Positions 49,177 through 58,992 are shown, numbered from the stretch's first letter. The stretch is DNA of 64,000 nucleotides from Fictibacillus arsenicus (GCF_001999465.1 NZ_MQMF01000003.1:124001-188000), one strand, 5' to 3'. Notes: generated from the letters alone by a model not told the origin. Numbers and translations: made by a program.

Positions 49177-51621
49177 TTGTCACTGCTTGAGAAATTTAGA
49201 GAGCTGCCGTTAGAAGACGTAATCGGCGACCGCTTCGGAAGGTATAGTAAATACATTATTCAGGAGCGTGCATTACCTGATGCAAGAGATGGATTAAAGC
49301 CCGTACAGCGCCGTATTTTATATGCGATGTACGCGGAAGGAAACACAAACGAAAAACCATACAGAAAATCGGCTAAGACAGTCGGTAACGTAATCGGTAA
49401 CTATCACCCGCATGGTGATTCTTCTGTTTATGAAGCGATGGTGCGAATGAGCCAGGACTGGAAAGTGAGAAACGTTCTGATCCAGATGCACGGAAACAAC
49501 GGTAGTATCGATGGAGACCCGGCAGCTGCAATGCGTTATACAGAAGCAAGACTTTCCGCGATCGCATCTGAACTATTAAGAGATATCGATAAAGAAACCG
49601 TAGAATTTGCACCTAACTTTGATGATACGACAGAAGAACCGATTGTGCTGCCTTCTATGTATCCAAATTTACTTGTAAACGGCTCAACGGGGATATCAGC
49701 AGGTTATGCGACTGAAATCCCGCCGCACCACCTTGGAGAAGTTATAGACGCTGTTACAATGCAAATTGATAAGCCCGATGTTTCACTCGATGAACTTATG
49801 ACCGTTATGAAAGGACCTGATTTCCCGACTGGCGGAATCGTTCAAGGTGTAGATGGCATCAAGAAAGCTTTTGAAACAGGAAAGGGCCGCTTCGTTATTC
49901 GTGCCAAAACCGAGATTGAGAGCTTAAAGGGCGGACGTCAGCAGATTGTCATCACTGAAGTTCCTTTTGAAGTGAACAAAGCAAACCTTGTAAAGCGTAT
50001 GGACGAACTTCGATTAGACAAAAAAGTCGACGGTGTTGCCGAAATCCGTGATGAGACGGACCGTACTGGATTAAGAATTGTTATTGAACTTCGCAAGGAT
50101 GGTAATGCAGAAGGGGTATTGAATTATTTCTTTAAAAATACAGATCTTCAAGTTTCGTATAACTACAACATGGTAGCGATTCATAACAAGACGCCAAAAT
50201 TAATGGGCCTAAAAGCTATATTGAACGCATACATTCAGCATCAGATTGAAGTGGTAACACGACGCACGAAATATGATCTCCGAAAAGCTGAAGAACGTTC
50301 ACATATCGTGGAAGGTTTAATTAAAGCAATTTCGATTTTAGATGAAGTAATCGAGACAATCCGTGCATCAAAAGATAAGCGAAATGCAAAAGACAACATC
50401 ATCGAGAAGTTTCAGTTTACCGAAGCACAAGCTGAAGCAATCGTTACGTTGCAGTTATACCGTTTAACGAATACGGATATTACAACACTTCAGAATGAAG
50501 CTGAAGAACTTGAAAAAAAGATTGCATATCTTCGTTCAATTCTAGATAGCGACAAGAAGTTATACAGTGTTATTAAAAAAGAACTTTCCGATGTGAAGAA
50601 GAAATTCGCTGATCCTCGCCGTACACAGATCGAAGCTGAGATTCAGGAAATCAAGATCGATATGGAAGTAATGATCCCTTCTGAAGACGTAATGGTAATG
50701 GTAACTGAAGACGGCTATATCAAACGTTCAAGCGTTCGTTCTTACAGTGCTTCTAACGGTGAACCGCCAGGAATGAAGGATACGGATTCACTCTTACTTG
50801 TATCTCAGCTAAACACGACAGATACGATGCTTATGTTTACGAATAAAGGTAATTATATTTACCTTCCAGTATATGAGATGCCTGAGATCCGCTGGAAAGA
50901 CATGGGGCAGCATCTTGCGAGTATCGTTGGTTTAGATAAGGATGAGAAACTGATTAAAGCATTCCCTGTAAAAGAATTTAAGGAAGACCAATTCCTCATT
51001 TTCTTTACAAAACAAGGGATGGCTAAGAAAACAGAGCTCAGCCAATATAAAGCAACACGATATAATCGTACATTGATGGCCGTTAAACTAAAAGGCGAAG
51101 ATGAAGTAGTTGATGTGTCTTTAACTAATGGAAATCAAGATGTGTTTATCGCAACACATTTCGGATATGGGTTATGGTTCCATGAAGAAGAAATCAGTCT
51201 TGTAGGCCAGCGTGCTGCAGGGGTAAAAGGAATTAATTTAAAAGCTGGAGACCACTTAGTAAGCGGGTTTGCACTACCAGAAAGTCCAGAAACCGCTCAG
51301 GTTCTCGTTGCAACTCAGCGCGGTGCAATGAAAAAAATGAAGATCACAGAGTTTGATAAAACGTCCCGTGCAAAACGAGGACTTGTGATGGTAAGAGAAT
51401 TAAAATCTAATCCTCACCGCATTGTGGGTATGAAACTAGTGACTGAAGAAGAGAAACAATTTGTTCTTGATACAGCGAGCGGCAAGCAAGAAACAATATC
51501 ATCTGAAAACTTTAAATCTGCAGACAGATATAATAACGGCTCCTTTGTAGTAGATACAGGTGAAACAGGTGAAATTACAAGACTAAAGTCATTGATTTCC
51601 ACAGATAGTTCAAAAGAGTAG
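49177..51621 (+). CDS. parC: DNA topoisomerase IV subunit A
   Basis: ParC is the DNA-breaking subunit of topoisomerase IV. The winged-helix active site is AMRYTEARLS with catalytic Y121. The quinolone-resistance region is HPHGDSSVYEAMVRMSQ with S82, S83 and E86, the wild-type-like residues. The C-terminal beta-pinwheel spans about residues 490-810. The start is TTG at 49177 behind GAGGAGG. Length is 814 residues. It forms an operon with parE. Confidence 0.96.
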   Translation: MSLLEKFRELPLEDVIGDRFGRYSKYIIQERALPDARDGLKPVQRRILYAMYAEGNTNEKPYRKSAKTVGNVIGNYHPHGDSSVYEAMVRMSQDWKVRNVLIQMHGNNGSIDGDPAAAMRYTEARLSAIASELLRDIDKETVEFAPNFDDTTEEPIVLPSMYPNLLVNGSTGISAGYATEIPPHHLGEVIDAVTMQIDKPDVSLDELMTVMKGPDFPTGGIVQGVDGIKKAFETGKGRFVIRAKTEIESLKGGRQQIVITEVPFEVNKANLVKRMDELRLDKKVDGVAEIRDETDRTGLRIVIELRKDGNAEGVLNYFFKNTDLQVSYNYNMVAIHNKTPKLMGLKAILNAYIQHQIEVVTRRTKYDLRKAEERSHIVEGLIKAISILDEVIETIRASKDKRNAKDNIIEKFQFTEAQAEAIVTLQLYRLTNTDITTLQNEAEELEKKIAYLRSILDSDKKLYSVIKKELSDVKKKFADPRRTQIEAEIQEIKIDMEVMIPSEDVMVMVTEDGYIKRSSVRSYSASNGEPPGMKDTDSLLLVSQLNTTDTMLMFTNKGNYIYLPVYEMPEIRWKDMGQHLASIVGLDKDEKLIKAFPVKEFKEDQFLIFFTKQGMAKKTELSQYKATRYNRTLMAVKLKGEDEVVDVSLTNGNQDVFIATHFGYGLWFHEEEISLVGQRAAGVKGINLKAGDHLVSGFALPESPETAQVLVATQRGAMKKMKITEFDKTSRAKRGLVMVRELKSNPHRIVGMKLVTEEEKQFVLDTASGKQETISSENFKSADRYNNGSFVVDTGETGEITRLKSLISTDSSKE

Positions 51622-51645
51622 CATTCCTGCTGCTCTTTTTCTTCT
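51613..51645 (+). terminator. Terminator after parC
   Basis: AGAGTAGC and GCTGCTCT pair around ATTCCT, followed by TTTTCTTCTTT. The stem begins at the parC stop codon. Confidence 0.8.
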
Positions 51646-51691
51646 TTCTATCATAAATGATATAGCAACTTAGAGAAAAGAGAGATACATA

Positions 51692-52198
51692 ATGAAAAGC
51701 AATACACATTTGCTAGGCGGAGTTGCGGCAGCTGCACTTTATAAGACTGCTGCAGACCTCCCGCCAGATACACTGCATCATGAACTTACCTTTTTTGGGG
51801 CTGCCGTGTTGGGAAGTCTGCTGCCTGACTTGTGTCATCCAGGGTCTTACTTGGGCAAAAAGACAAGTTTTCTATCAAAAACCATTTCTAAAACATTCGG
51901 GCACCGTACAGTCACACATAGCTGGATTATGATTTTATTGGTGATGATGCTCCCAAACTGGATCGACTGGGCCTATGAAGGGAGTTTAAGTATGGGATTG
52001 GCAGCAGGGGTGATCAGCCATATCATTCTGGACGCTGCAACATCGAGAGGAGTTCAGCTATTTTACCCGCTGCCTTTTCGAGTTCGTTTTCCCCTGTATA
52101 CGAAAACAGGTACGAAGACGGAGAATCACATCGCAACAATTATAAGTTTAATAGCTGCTATTTTGATGATACATATATATATTGTTTCATTATTTTAA
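51692..52198 (+). CDS. YdjM-like membrane-associated metal-dependent hydrolase
   Basis: The 168-residue protein has conserved histidines and aspartates (NTHLLGG, SLLPDLCHPGS, GHRTVTHS, SHIILDAATSRG) and three or four membrane segments. This is the YdjM/DUF457 family. GAGAAAAGAGAG precedes the ATG. Family members are annotated as inner-membrane metal-dependent hydrolases; substrate unknown. E. coli ydjM is SOS-regulated, but I see no LexA box here. Confidence 0.88.
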   Translation: MKSNTHLLGGVAAAALYKTAADLPPDTLHHELTFFGAAVLGSLLPDLCHPGSYLGKKTSFLSKTISKTFGHRTVTHSWIMILLVMMLPNWIDWAYEGSLSMGLAAGVISHIILDAATSRGVQLFYPLPFRVRFPLYTKTGTKTENHIATIISLIAAILMIHIYIVSLF

Positions 52199-52217
52199 AG
52201 CCTTAACGTAAAAAAGG

Positions 52218-52242
52218 GTTTAGTTTCCTTCCTCAATGGTAA
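52218..52242 (+). promoter_or_regulatory. Candidate sigma-B promoter of the DJ-1/PfpI gene
   Basis: GTTTAG (52218-52223), 13 bases and TGGTAA (52237-52242) approach the general-stress sigma-B consensus GTTTAA-N12-14-GGGWAW. B. subtilis PfpI-type stress proteins are sigma-B controlled. Confidence 0.4.
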
Positions 52243-52281
52243 TACAACAATTGTATACACAAAAAGAGGAGTGGTTGAGAA

Positions 52282-52797
52282 ATGGCTAGAATTGCAACGG
52301 TATTAGCAAATATGTTTGAAGATGTGGAATATACGGAACCTGCCAATGCATTTAGAGAAGCAGGCCATGAAGTTATCGTTATCGGATCAGAAACAGGTGC
52401 AACATTAGAAGGGAAGCAAAAAGAAGCACAAGTAACGACTAACGCTTCTATCGGTGAAGTTTCTCCTGAAGACTTTGACGCATTGTTTATCCCTGGAGGA
52501 TTCTCACCTGACATTTTAAGGGGCGATGACAAGTTCGTAACGTTTACGAAGCACTTTGCAGCTGAAGGCAAACCGGTGTTAGCAATCTGTCATGGTCCAC
52601 AACTGCTGATCTCCGCAGAAGTCTTACAAGGCAGAAACATCACGGGATATAAGTCAATTCACGTTGATTTGAAGAACGCAGGAGCTACTGTGAAAGATGA
52701 GGAAGTTGTGGTTTGTGGAGGGAATTTAGTTACAAGCCGTCAACCGGATGACATTCCAGCATTTATAAGAGAGTCATTGAAAGTGTTAGAAAAATAA
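52282..52797 (+). CDS. DJ-1/PfpI family protein (general stress protein 18-like)
   Basis: The 171-residue protein has the class I glutamine amidotransferase-like fold with the nucleophile cysteine in AICHGPQLL. A conserved Glu sits near the N-terminus in MFEDVEYTEP. The nucleophile-elbow context and GGFSPDILRGDDKFV match YfkM/PfpI type members, which act as proteases, glyoxalases or deglycases. AAGAGGAGTGG precedes the ATG. Stress-induced expression is suggested by a sigma-B-like promoter. Confidence 0.9.
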   Translation: MARIATVLANMFEDVEYTEPANAFREAGHEVIVIGSETGATLEGKQKEAQVTTNASIGEVSPEDFDALFIPGGFSPDILRGDDKFVTFTKHFAAEGKPVLAICHGPQLLISAEVLQGRNITGYKSIHVDLKNAGATVKDEEVVVCGGNLVTSRQPDDIPAFIRESLKVLEK

Positions 52798-52834
52798 TAA
52801 GCGGCAGCATAAAACATAAAACAAATTATAGAAA

Positions 52835-52868
52835 TAATCGTCTAGGGATGCCTGGACGATTTTTTTAT
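52835..52868 (+). terminator. Terminator after DJ-1/PfpI gene
   Basis: AATCGTCTAGG and CCTGGACGATT pair around GATG, followed by seven T residues. The stretch 52869-53117 that follows shows no gene, only AT-rich DNA with a weak promoter-like TTTCAT-N17-TATAAT near 53024-53052. Confidence 0.88.
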
Positions 52869-53117
52869 TACATTTTATCCTGAAAATTGAATCAAGCCTG
52901 TCATTAAATGAAAAAACTATAAGAATAAAATAAAACGGACTGTTAATGTCTTTAATCATTGGTAATTTTACTTGATATAAACTGTTGTGTCCATCGTTAG
53001 AACATTGTGAACAATTTCACTCTTTCATACTAGATTCAAATAGTTTATAATTATCAGAAAGGGTAGAAATTTTATTCTATAAATGATTATAAGAGTCTTT
53101 AATAGACGAATTAAAAT

Positions 53118-53148
53118 AGACGTCTTTCCAGGTGGCGTCTTGTATTTT
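53118..53148 (+). terminator. Hairpin in the mqo leader, possible attenuator
   Basis: AGACGTC and GGCGTCT form a 7-bp stem with a 9-base loop, followed by TGTATTTTG. It lies between the promoter-like sequence near 53050 and the mqo ribosome site. Confidence 0.4.
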
Positions 53149-53203
53149 GTAATATTAAGAGCATAGCGGTTACTCGCAAATATAGGTTATAAGGAAGGTT
53201 ATC

Positions 53204-54706
53204 ATGAGCAGCGTACAGAAAAAAACAGACGTTATCTTAATTGGTGCCGGAGTCATGAGCGCGACTTTAGGATCCTTATTGAAAGAATTAGCTCCAGAAT
53301 GGGAAATCAAAGTATTTGAAAAGCTTCCTAGCGCAGGTGAAGAAAGTTCGAACGAATGGAACAATGCAGGTACAGGACATGCTGCACTTTGCGAGCTTAA
53401 CTACACAAGCGAAAAACCGGACGGATCTATAGATGTTAGCAAAGCAATAAAAATTAACGAACAGTTTCAGCTTTCCATGCAGTTTTGGTCTTATCTTGTA
53501 AAAAGCAATCTTATTCAGAATCCGCAAGACTTTATTATGTCACTACCGCATATAAGTTTGGTACAAGGGGAACAAAATATAGAATTTTTGAAAAAACGTT
53601 TTAAAGCGCTTTCAACTAATCCCTTGTTCCAAGGAATGCAATTTTCGCAAGACACTGAAAAATTAATCGAATGGTTCCCGCTTATCATGGAAGGCCGTAA
53701 TTTAAATGAGCCGATAGCTGCAACAAAGATTGACTCTGGTACAGATGTTAACTTTGGTGCATTAACTCGCATGTTGTTCGAACACTTAAAGACCGAGAAA
53801 GTTGAAGTCAACTATAAGCATAGTGTTAAAAATATTAAACGTACTAGTGACGGCTCTTGGGAAGTGAAAGTGCACAATATGGATAGCGGTGAAACCGAAT
53901 ATCATAGTTCAAGATTCGTCTTTATCGGTGCTGGGGGTGCGAGTCTGCCAATCCTTCAAAAAACTGGTATACCTGAATCAAAACATATTGGAGGATTTCC
54001 AGTAAGCGGTCTATTTTTGGTATGTAACAATCCGGAAGTAGTAGAGCAGCATCATGCTAAAGTATACGGCAAGGCTAAGGTTGGTGCTCCGCCAATGTCA
54101 GTTCCGCATCTGGATACAAGATTTATTGATAATAAAAAATCATTGCTTTTTGGACCGTTTGCCGGTTTTTCACCTAAATTCCTAAAAACGGGTTCGAATT
54201 TGGATTTGATTGGTTCAGTAAAACCAAATAATCTTCTTACAATGCTTGCAGCAGGTGCAAAAGAGATGTCATTGACAAAATATCTGATTCAGCAAGTGCT
54301 GTTGTCGAATGAGAAGCGGATGGACGAGCTGCGCGAATTTATTCCGAACGCCAAAAGCAAGGATTGGGATATAGTAGTGGCAGGTCAGCGTGTGCAAGTT
54401 ATTAAAGATACTCCTGCCGGTAAAGGAACACTCCAATTTGGAACAGAAGTTGTCAGTGCTGCTGATGGCTCTATAGCTGCTTTGCTTGGTGCTTCGCCGG
54501 GTGCTTCTACCGCAGTTCACGTAATGCTTGAAGTATTAGAAAAATGCTTCCCGCAGCATTTGAATGAGTGGAAACCGAAAATAAAAGAGATGATTCCTTC
54601 TTATGGCGTGTCATTAGTGGAAAATCCAGAACTTTTCCAGGAAATTCACGCATCAAATGCAGAGACGCTAGGTTTTAGTGAAAAAGACGAACTAATTTAT
54701 AGTTAA
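53204..54706 (+). CDS. mqo: Malate:quinone oxidoreductase
   Basis: This FAD-dependent, membrane-associated enzyme oxidises malate to oxaloacetate and passes electrons to menaquinone. The N-terminal FAD motif is [12 protein letters not shown], followed by [19 protein letters not shown], the Mqo signature. The C-terminal half has [23 protein letters not shown]-type sequence. Length is 500 residues. AAGGAAGG precedes the ATG. A cre-like sequence with one mismatch lies inside the gene at 53600-53614. Confidence 0.95.
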   Translation: MSSVQKKTDVILIGAGVMSATLGSLLKELAPEWEIKVFEKLPSAGEESSNEWNNAGTGHAALCELNYTSEKPDGSIDVSKAIKINEQFQLSMQFWSYLVKSNLIQNPQDFIMSLPHISLVQGEQNIEFLKKRFKALSTNPLFQGMQFSQDTEKLIEWFPLIMEGRNLNEPIAATKIDSGTDVNFGALTRMLFEHLKTEKVEVNYKHSVKNIKRTSDGSWEVKVHNMDSGETEYHSSRFVFIGAGGASLPILQKTGIPESKHIGGFPVSGLFLVCNNPEVVEQHHAKVYGKAKVGAPPMSVPHLDTRFIDNKKSLLFGPFAGFSPKFLKTGSNLDLIGSVKPNNLLTMLAAGAKEMSLTKYLIQQVLLSNEKRMDELREFIPNAKSKDWDIVVAGQRVQVIKDTPAGKGTLQFGTEVVSAADGSIAALLGASPGASTAVHVMLEVLEKCFPQHLNEWKPKIKEMIPSYGVSLVENPELFQEIHASNAETLGFSEKDELIYS

Positions 54707-54724
54707 TGCTTTGGAATCAGAGGT

Positions 54725-56557
54725 TTATCTTACAAATTTTTTATAGTAATTAACCAACACTAATAACGGCCAGATTTTATTATAACTATGATAATTAATA
54801 TAAAAAGCTCCAGGAAGACCGGCTCCCGTTGGGTAGTCGGTCTTTTTATGGTTCATCAGCCACTTCGCTGCTAGATCCATTTCAGCTGTTGGCTGATCAG
54901 AAATTACAGTAAGCGCATTTAAAGCCCAGGCGGTTTGAGAAGGAGTACTTTGCCTTAAGCCGACAAACCTTCTCTTCTTATCACTTTCACACGATTCTCC
55001 CCAGCCGCCATCTTCATTTTGAATACTTAACAGCCATCGTTTTGCCTTTTGAATTCTCTTATTTTGCGGGCTAACGCCACATGCTATTAAACCCGTAATC
55101 GCAGCCCATGTTCCATATAGGTAACAAACTCCCCAGCGGCCGTACCATGAACCCTCTTGTTCCTGGTTCTCCCATAACCAATTCACAGCTTTTTTTACAG
55201 AGTGATGATGATGATTTAATCCATGGAACTTTCCTAAAAACTCTATTGTTCTTCCTGTTAAATCAGGTGTTGAAGGATCTATAAGAGCATCTTTTGCATG
55301 TTTAATAGGGAGATTACCAATTAAGAAACGATTCGTGTTTTTCTCAAAAGCTGCCCAGCCGCCATCATCATTTTGCATGGATAACAACCAGTTAAGACCT
55401 CGATCATAACTAGTTTGGTAAACTGTATTCGTTTGATAGAAATGAGCGATCGTTCGAAGGGCTGCCTGTGTATCATCGATGTCAGGGTGAATAGTGTTTC
55501 CTATTGAGAATCCCCAGCCTCCTGGAGCTGCATGAGGATTATGAACAGACCAATCCCCGTATTTCGTGTGTTGCTGAATGAGTAGAAACTGTGCTCCTTT
55601 TATAATGGCAGAATTATGAATGGGAACTCCCGCTTCCAGTAATGTGTATAAAATAAGTGATGTGTCCCAAGTAGTTGAAGGTGAGTTTTGAAGATGCAAA
55701 GTTCCATCCGTTTCACAAAACATTTTCAATAAGCCGCTCAAGGCATTTTGGATAACAGTTGAATTAAGCTCATATCCTGCAGTCAAGAGACCATAAATCA
55801 TAAAGATCGTTGTCATGCTATAACTTAACAGAGTCCCATCGGGTTCAATGTGATGTTGAATATAAGAAAGGATTTTCTCTTTTTTTAAATGGAGATAAGA
55901 ATCTCTTATGTTTAAGAGAGAAAACAAGTTTACCCATTCTTCGAGATGATAACCTTCATTTTCGCCAATGTATAGGTCGGAAAAATCTGGCGTGTATTTA
56001 GATGTAAGTTTCTTTTTTTCATCAGCCATTAATAAAACCGGAGCAAAATGAGCTCTTGCATAGCTGCTGATGTCATACTGATTTATCGGAGCAGTCATTG
56101 GCAGGGAAAAAAGGATAGCGGGATCGATTGGAACGTCCGGCCATTCGTATAATCCGTTCATCGCGAGAAAGACTTTGGTCAGGAGATCCGCTTCCTTTAA
56201 TCCGCCATTTTGAATAATAAATTGTTTTGCGGATTGAAGCTTGTCATCATTTGATTTAAAATGCTGGGAATAGAGAAGTGCGGTATAGGCTTGTATTGTA
56301 GCAGAAAGGTTAGCTGGTTCCTCATCAGGGTAGACTCGCCATAATCCATCTTCTGATTGCTGTGATAGAATACGGTTGGTAATCTGTTTGATTAATTTCT
56401 CATTTCTATATTCAATGTTTCTTAATAAAATGAGCATGTAAGCATCTGTGATCAATGAATTTTCAAAACAAAAACGCCATGTCCCATCAGGTTTCTGCAG
56501 GGAAAGCAACTCATTGCATCGTCTGAAAATTTCTTTTTCAAGTTTTCGCATGTCCAT
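54725..56557 (-). CDS. sqhC: Squalene-hopene cyclase family terpene cyclase (sporulenol synthase-like)
   Basis: The 610-residue alpha-alpha barrel protein carries the acid motif DIDD (in HPDIDDTQAAL) and several QW repeats (QKPDGTWRF, QSEDGLWRV, QNDDGGWAAF, QEQEGSWYGRWG, QNEDGGWGES). In B. subtilis the relative SqhC cyclises tetraprenyl-beta-curcumene to sporulenol, a spore lipid. The start at 56557 follows GCGGTGG. A sigma-E-like promoter lies upstream. The prenyl donor enzymes (YtpB-type) are not nearby. A squalene substrate cannot be excluded. Confidence 0.88.
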   Translation of the reverse strand: MDMRKLEKEIFRRCNELLSLQKPDGTWRFCFENSLITDAYMLILLRNIEYRNEKLIKQITNRILSQQSEDGLWRVYPDEEPANLSATIQAYTALLYSQHFKSNDDKLQSAKQFIIQNGGLKEADLLTKVFLAMNGLYEWPDVPIDPAILFSLPMTAPINQYDISSYARAHFAPVLLMADEKKKLTSKYTPDFSDLYIGENEGYHLEEWVNLFSLLNIRDSYLHLKKEKILSYIQHHIEPDGTLLSYSMTTIFMIYGLLTAGYELNSTVIQNALSGLLKMFCETDGTLHLQNSPSTTWDTSLILYTLLEAGVPIHNSAIIKGAQFLLIQQHTKYGDWSVHNPHAAPGGWGFSIGNTIHPDIDDTQAALRTIAHFYQTNTVYQTSYDRGLNWLLSMQNDDGGWAAFEKNTNRFLIGNLPIKHAKDALIDPSTPDLTGRTIEFLGKFHGLNHHHHSVKKAVNWLWENQEQEGSWYGRWGVCYLYGTWAAITGLIACGVSPQNKRIQKAKRWLLSIQNEDGGWGESCESDKKRRFVGLRQSTPSQTAWALNALTVISDQPTAEMDLAAKWLMNHKKTDYPTGAGLPGAFYINYHSYNKIWPLLVLVNYYKKFVR

Positions 56558-56588
56558 ATCGACCACCGCACTTTACATTAGTGGTTAC

Positions 56589-56616
56589 AGTTTATGAGTG
56601 GAAAAGGTTATCCTAT
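56589..56616 (-). promoter_or_regulatory. Candidate sigma-E promoter of the terpene cyclase gene
   Basis: On the minus strand ATA, a 17-base spacer and CATAAACT form the same layout as the candidate before the LysM/GH18 gene. An 8-bp inverted repeat TAGTGGTT/AACCACTA brackets it. Confidence 0.4.
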
Positions 56617-56703
56617 GAACCACTAAAGGTAAAACACTGTTATTTTTAATAAAATAACGTTAAAATCTCTTTAACAGTTAAAGTTTTTTAGGGGGAGTTT
56701 ACT

Positions 56704-57234
56704 TTGAGCAATAAAGAACTTGCAACATTTGCTGGCGGTTGTTTTTGGTGTATGGTTAAACCATTTGATGAACTGCCAGGAATCCATGGAATCGTATCTG
56801 GCTATTCGGGTGGACAAGTGGTGAATCCAACTTATGAACAAATAAAAACGGGTGAAACAGGACATCGTGAAGCTGTTCAGATCACATTTGATCCTGAAAT
56901 TTTCCCTTATCAAAAATTATTAGATTTATATTGGCCGCAAATTGATCCGACAGATGATGAGGGGCAGTTTATTGACCGCGGCAGCCAGTATCGTACTGCA
57001 ATCTTCTATCACACTGAGGAACAAAAAGAGCTAGCTGAGGAGTCACGTAAGAAGCTTGAAGAGAGTGGAAGGTTTAAAAAACCAATCGTAACAGAGATAT
57101 TGGCTGCAAGTGATTTTTATAGGGCAGAAGAGTATCATCAAGATTTCTATAAAAAGAATCCAGACGCATATAAGGAAGAGCGTGAGACTTCTGGAAGAGA
57201 TGCGTTTATTAATGAAAATTGGAAAAGAAAGTAG
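56704..57234 (+). CDS. msrA: Peptide methionine sulfoxide reductase A
   Basis: MsrA reduces the S-epimer of methionine sulfoxide in proteins. The catalytic motif is GGCFWCM with nucleophile C13. FQYHQDF-type residues appear as EEYHQDFYKKNP near the C-terminus, and GHREAVQITFDP is conserved. The start is TTG behind TTAGGGGGAG. Length is 176 residues. No MsrB fusion or neighbour is present. It is divergent from the terpene cyclase gene. Confidence 0.95.
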   Translation: MSNKELATFAGGCFWCMVKPFDELPGIHGIVSGYSGGQVVNPTYEQIKTGETGHREAVQITFDPEIFPYQKLLDLYWPQIDPTDDEGQFIDRGSQYRTAIFYHTEEQKELAEESRKKLEESGRFKKPIVTEILAASDFYRAEEYHQDFYKKNPDAYKEERETSGRDAFINENWKRK

Positions 57235-57270
57235 AATTATTTACTGTAATTACATTATGTTAACTATAAT

Positions 57271-57299
57271 AAAGAGACTTGTAATTAAGTCTCTTTTTG
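57271..57299 (+). terminator. Terminator after msrA
   Basis: AAAGAGACTT and AAGTCTCTTT form a 10-bp stem around GTAATT, then TT. Confidence 0.9.
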
Positions 57300-57324
57300 T
57301 GTATTTCCCTTTTTGTTTCTCTCC

Positions 57325-58032
57325 TTACTCTACATCTAAAGGGGACTGTAGATCGTCGTCATGAGTATCTATGTAAAGCTTATTGCTGCTGGTGAGCAAA
57401 GCATATACAACATCGCCAACAGTGAGTTTACGTAATCTTAATTCCTCATGAACCCAGTCCAAAGAGATATTATTTTCTGTCAGATTATTCTTTAAAATTT
57501 CACCATCCATAATGAGTTCCACGGGCAGTTTTATTTCGGATTTATAAATATGTAAGTCCTTTCGAGTAACATTTAAGTGCTGTTCCATTTTCTTAACAGA
57601 GAGCAAACCATTATTCTCAACAAGAGCATACTGCACTTCATCAATCGAAAATATGTCTTTTTGGCGGAGCTGTTGATTTAAATAATCCAGCGTATAACGC
57701 ATTTTTTTCATATTGTGCTCAAGTATTTTTCCGTTTTCGATTACGACAGTAGGGTCCCCTGCGACTAGTTTTCGGGCTTTTTCGCTTTTTAATGAAATAA
57801 AAGCAGACAGATAGATAAGGAACACAAAAATCGTAAAGACGATAAAAATATAACGGGTTTCAATTTCCATGGCGAATGCAAGGTTTGCCGTAACCGAACC
57901 AAGCGTAACAACCGCAATAAAATCAAATATGGTCATCCTTGAAACGGTATGCTTTCCTAGAACTCTTGCAGCTATAAAAAGAGAGGTAAAGGCGATCATT
58001 GATCTCATAACGACTTCAACATAAGGATTCAA
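57325..58032 (-). CDS. DUF421 membrane protein (YetF-like)
   Basis: The 235-residue protein has three membrane helices in the first 85 residues (RSMIAFTSLFIAARVLGK, IFDFIAVVTLGSVTANLA, YIFIVFTIFVFLIYLSAF). Two cytoplasmic DUF421 repeats follow (LVAGDPTVVIENGKIL and LPVELIMDGEIL). I use a TTG at 58032 behind GGATGTG; the frame runs 18 codons upstream to another TTG without ribosome site. YetF-family function is not settled. The gene is downstream of a small RHH gene on the same strand. Confidence 0.85.
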   Translation of the reverse strand: MNPYVEVVMRSMIAFTSLFIAARVLGKHTVSRMTIFDFIAVVTLGSVTANLAFAMEIETRYIFIVFTIFVFLIYLSAFISLKSEKARKLVAGDPTVVIENGKILEHNMKKMRYTLDYLNQQLRQKDIFSIDEVQYALVENNGLLSVKKMEQHLNVTRKDLHIYKSEIKLPVELIMDGEILKNNLTENNISLDWVHEELRLRKLTVGDVVYALLTSSNKLYIDTHDDDLQSPLDVE

Positions 58033-58162
58033 AATATCACATCCATTACAGACTAGGGTAAAATCTCTATTAATCTTTTTGTCCAATTCGTTTGAAATTA
58101 AGACTTACTTTAAAGCGTAAAAAGAAAACGCTCATAATAAACCCTGAGCGCTGATGAGTATT

Positions 58163-58336
58163 TTATTTATTTTTGTACTGATTCAGTACATGGACCATAC
58201 CTTCTTCGATCAGTTCATTTGCGGGGCGATCCAGCTTTTTGGCTAGTAGCTTAATCTCTTTATAAAGGGACTGACTAAGAGTTGTGTTCACATTTTTTCG
58301 GTCATGATTTTTTGATCGTATTTGACTAGTATACAT
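58163..58336 (-). CDS. Small ribbon-helix-helix protein
   Basis: The 57-residue basic protein starts MYTSQIRSKNHDRKNVNTTL and continues SQSLYKEIKLLAKKLDRPANELIEEGM, the strand-helix-helix pattern of Arc/CopG DNA-binding proteins. GGAGGTT precedes the ATG. Only 38 bases separate its start from the divergent LysE-type gene. It could repress itself or the exporter, but a toxin partner is not seen, so it is not a clear antitoxin. Confidence 0.75.
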   Translation of the reverse strand: MYTSQIRSKNHDRKNVNTTLSQSLYKEIKLLAKKLDRPANELIEEGMVHVLNQYKNK

Positions 58337-58374
58337 TTTTTAACCTCCATTTGAGTGTAAGGAGTGGATATGAT

Positions 58375-58992
58375 TTGGATAATGCCTTGCTGCACGGAAT
58401 TATTTTAGCGTTTGGGCTAATATTACCTTTAGGTGTACAGAATGTTTTTATTTTTAATCAGGGGGCACAGCAGCCAAACATATTGCGGAGTTTACCCGCG
58501 GTTGTAACCGCAGGAATGTGTGATACTTTATTAATCATTCTAGCTGTTTCAGGTATTTCTGCGCTTGTATCTACCATACATGCTCTTAAACTAGGAGTTA
58601 TGGCAGCTGGTATTCTATTTTTATTGTATATGGGGTGGTCCATTTGGTCTAGCAAAACACATACACAAGCTTCGACACCATGTATGACACCCAAAAGGCA
58701 GATCATATTTGCTGCTACTGTTTCGTTGTTAAACCCTCATGCTATTTTAGATACGATTGGTGTGATTGGAACAAGTTCCATAGCTTATTCAGGTGCGGAT
58801 AAACTAGTTTTCACCTTGTCCTGTATCTCAGTGTCTTGGATTTGGTTTATTGGTCTTGCACTGACAGGAAGAACTGTAGGGAAAATAGATACATCTGGTT
58901 ACTTTCAAAACCTTATTAATAAGGGATCAGCCATTATTATATGGTTAATAGCTTTATATCTTGTTTTCATTATGCTTGATGGAAATTTTTAG
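58375..58992 (+). CDS. LysE family amino acid exporter
   Basis: The 205-residue membrane protein has six predicted helices and the LysE/ArgO signature GLILPLGVQNVFIFNQG at the N-terminus, then FAATVSLLNPHAILDT in the middle. I use TTG at 58375 with AAGGAGTGG upstream; the longer frame overlaps the ribosome site. It probably exports basic amino acids such as arginine or lysine. A LysR-type gene lies 135 bases downstream and may regulate it, as ArgP/LysG do, although those are usually divergent. Confidence 0.9.
   Translation: MDNALLHGIILAFGLILPLGVQNVFIFNQGAQQPNILRSLPAVVTAGMCDTLLIILAVSGISALVSTIHALKLGVMAAGILFLLYMGWSIWSSKTHTQASTPCMTPKRQIIFAATVSLLNPHAILDTIGVIGTSSIAYSGADKLVFTLSCISVSWIWFIGLALTGRTVGKIDTSGYFQNLINKGSAIIIWLIALYLVFIMLDGNF

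Noticed and set aside
51622-51691. LexA box before the YdjM-like gene
   Set aside because: No GAAC-N4-GTTC-like sequence is present even though E. coli ydjM is SOS-controlled.
58163-58336. Toxin-antitoxin system at the RHH gene
   Set aside because: No toxin-like gene is adjacent; neighbours are DUF421 and LysE membrane proteins.
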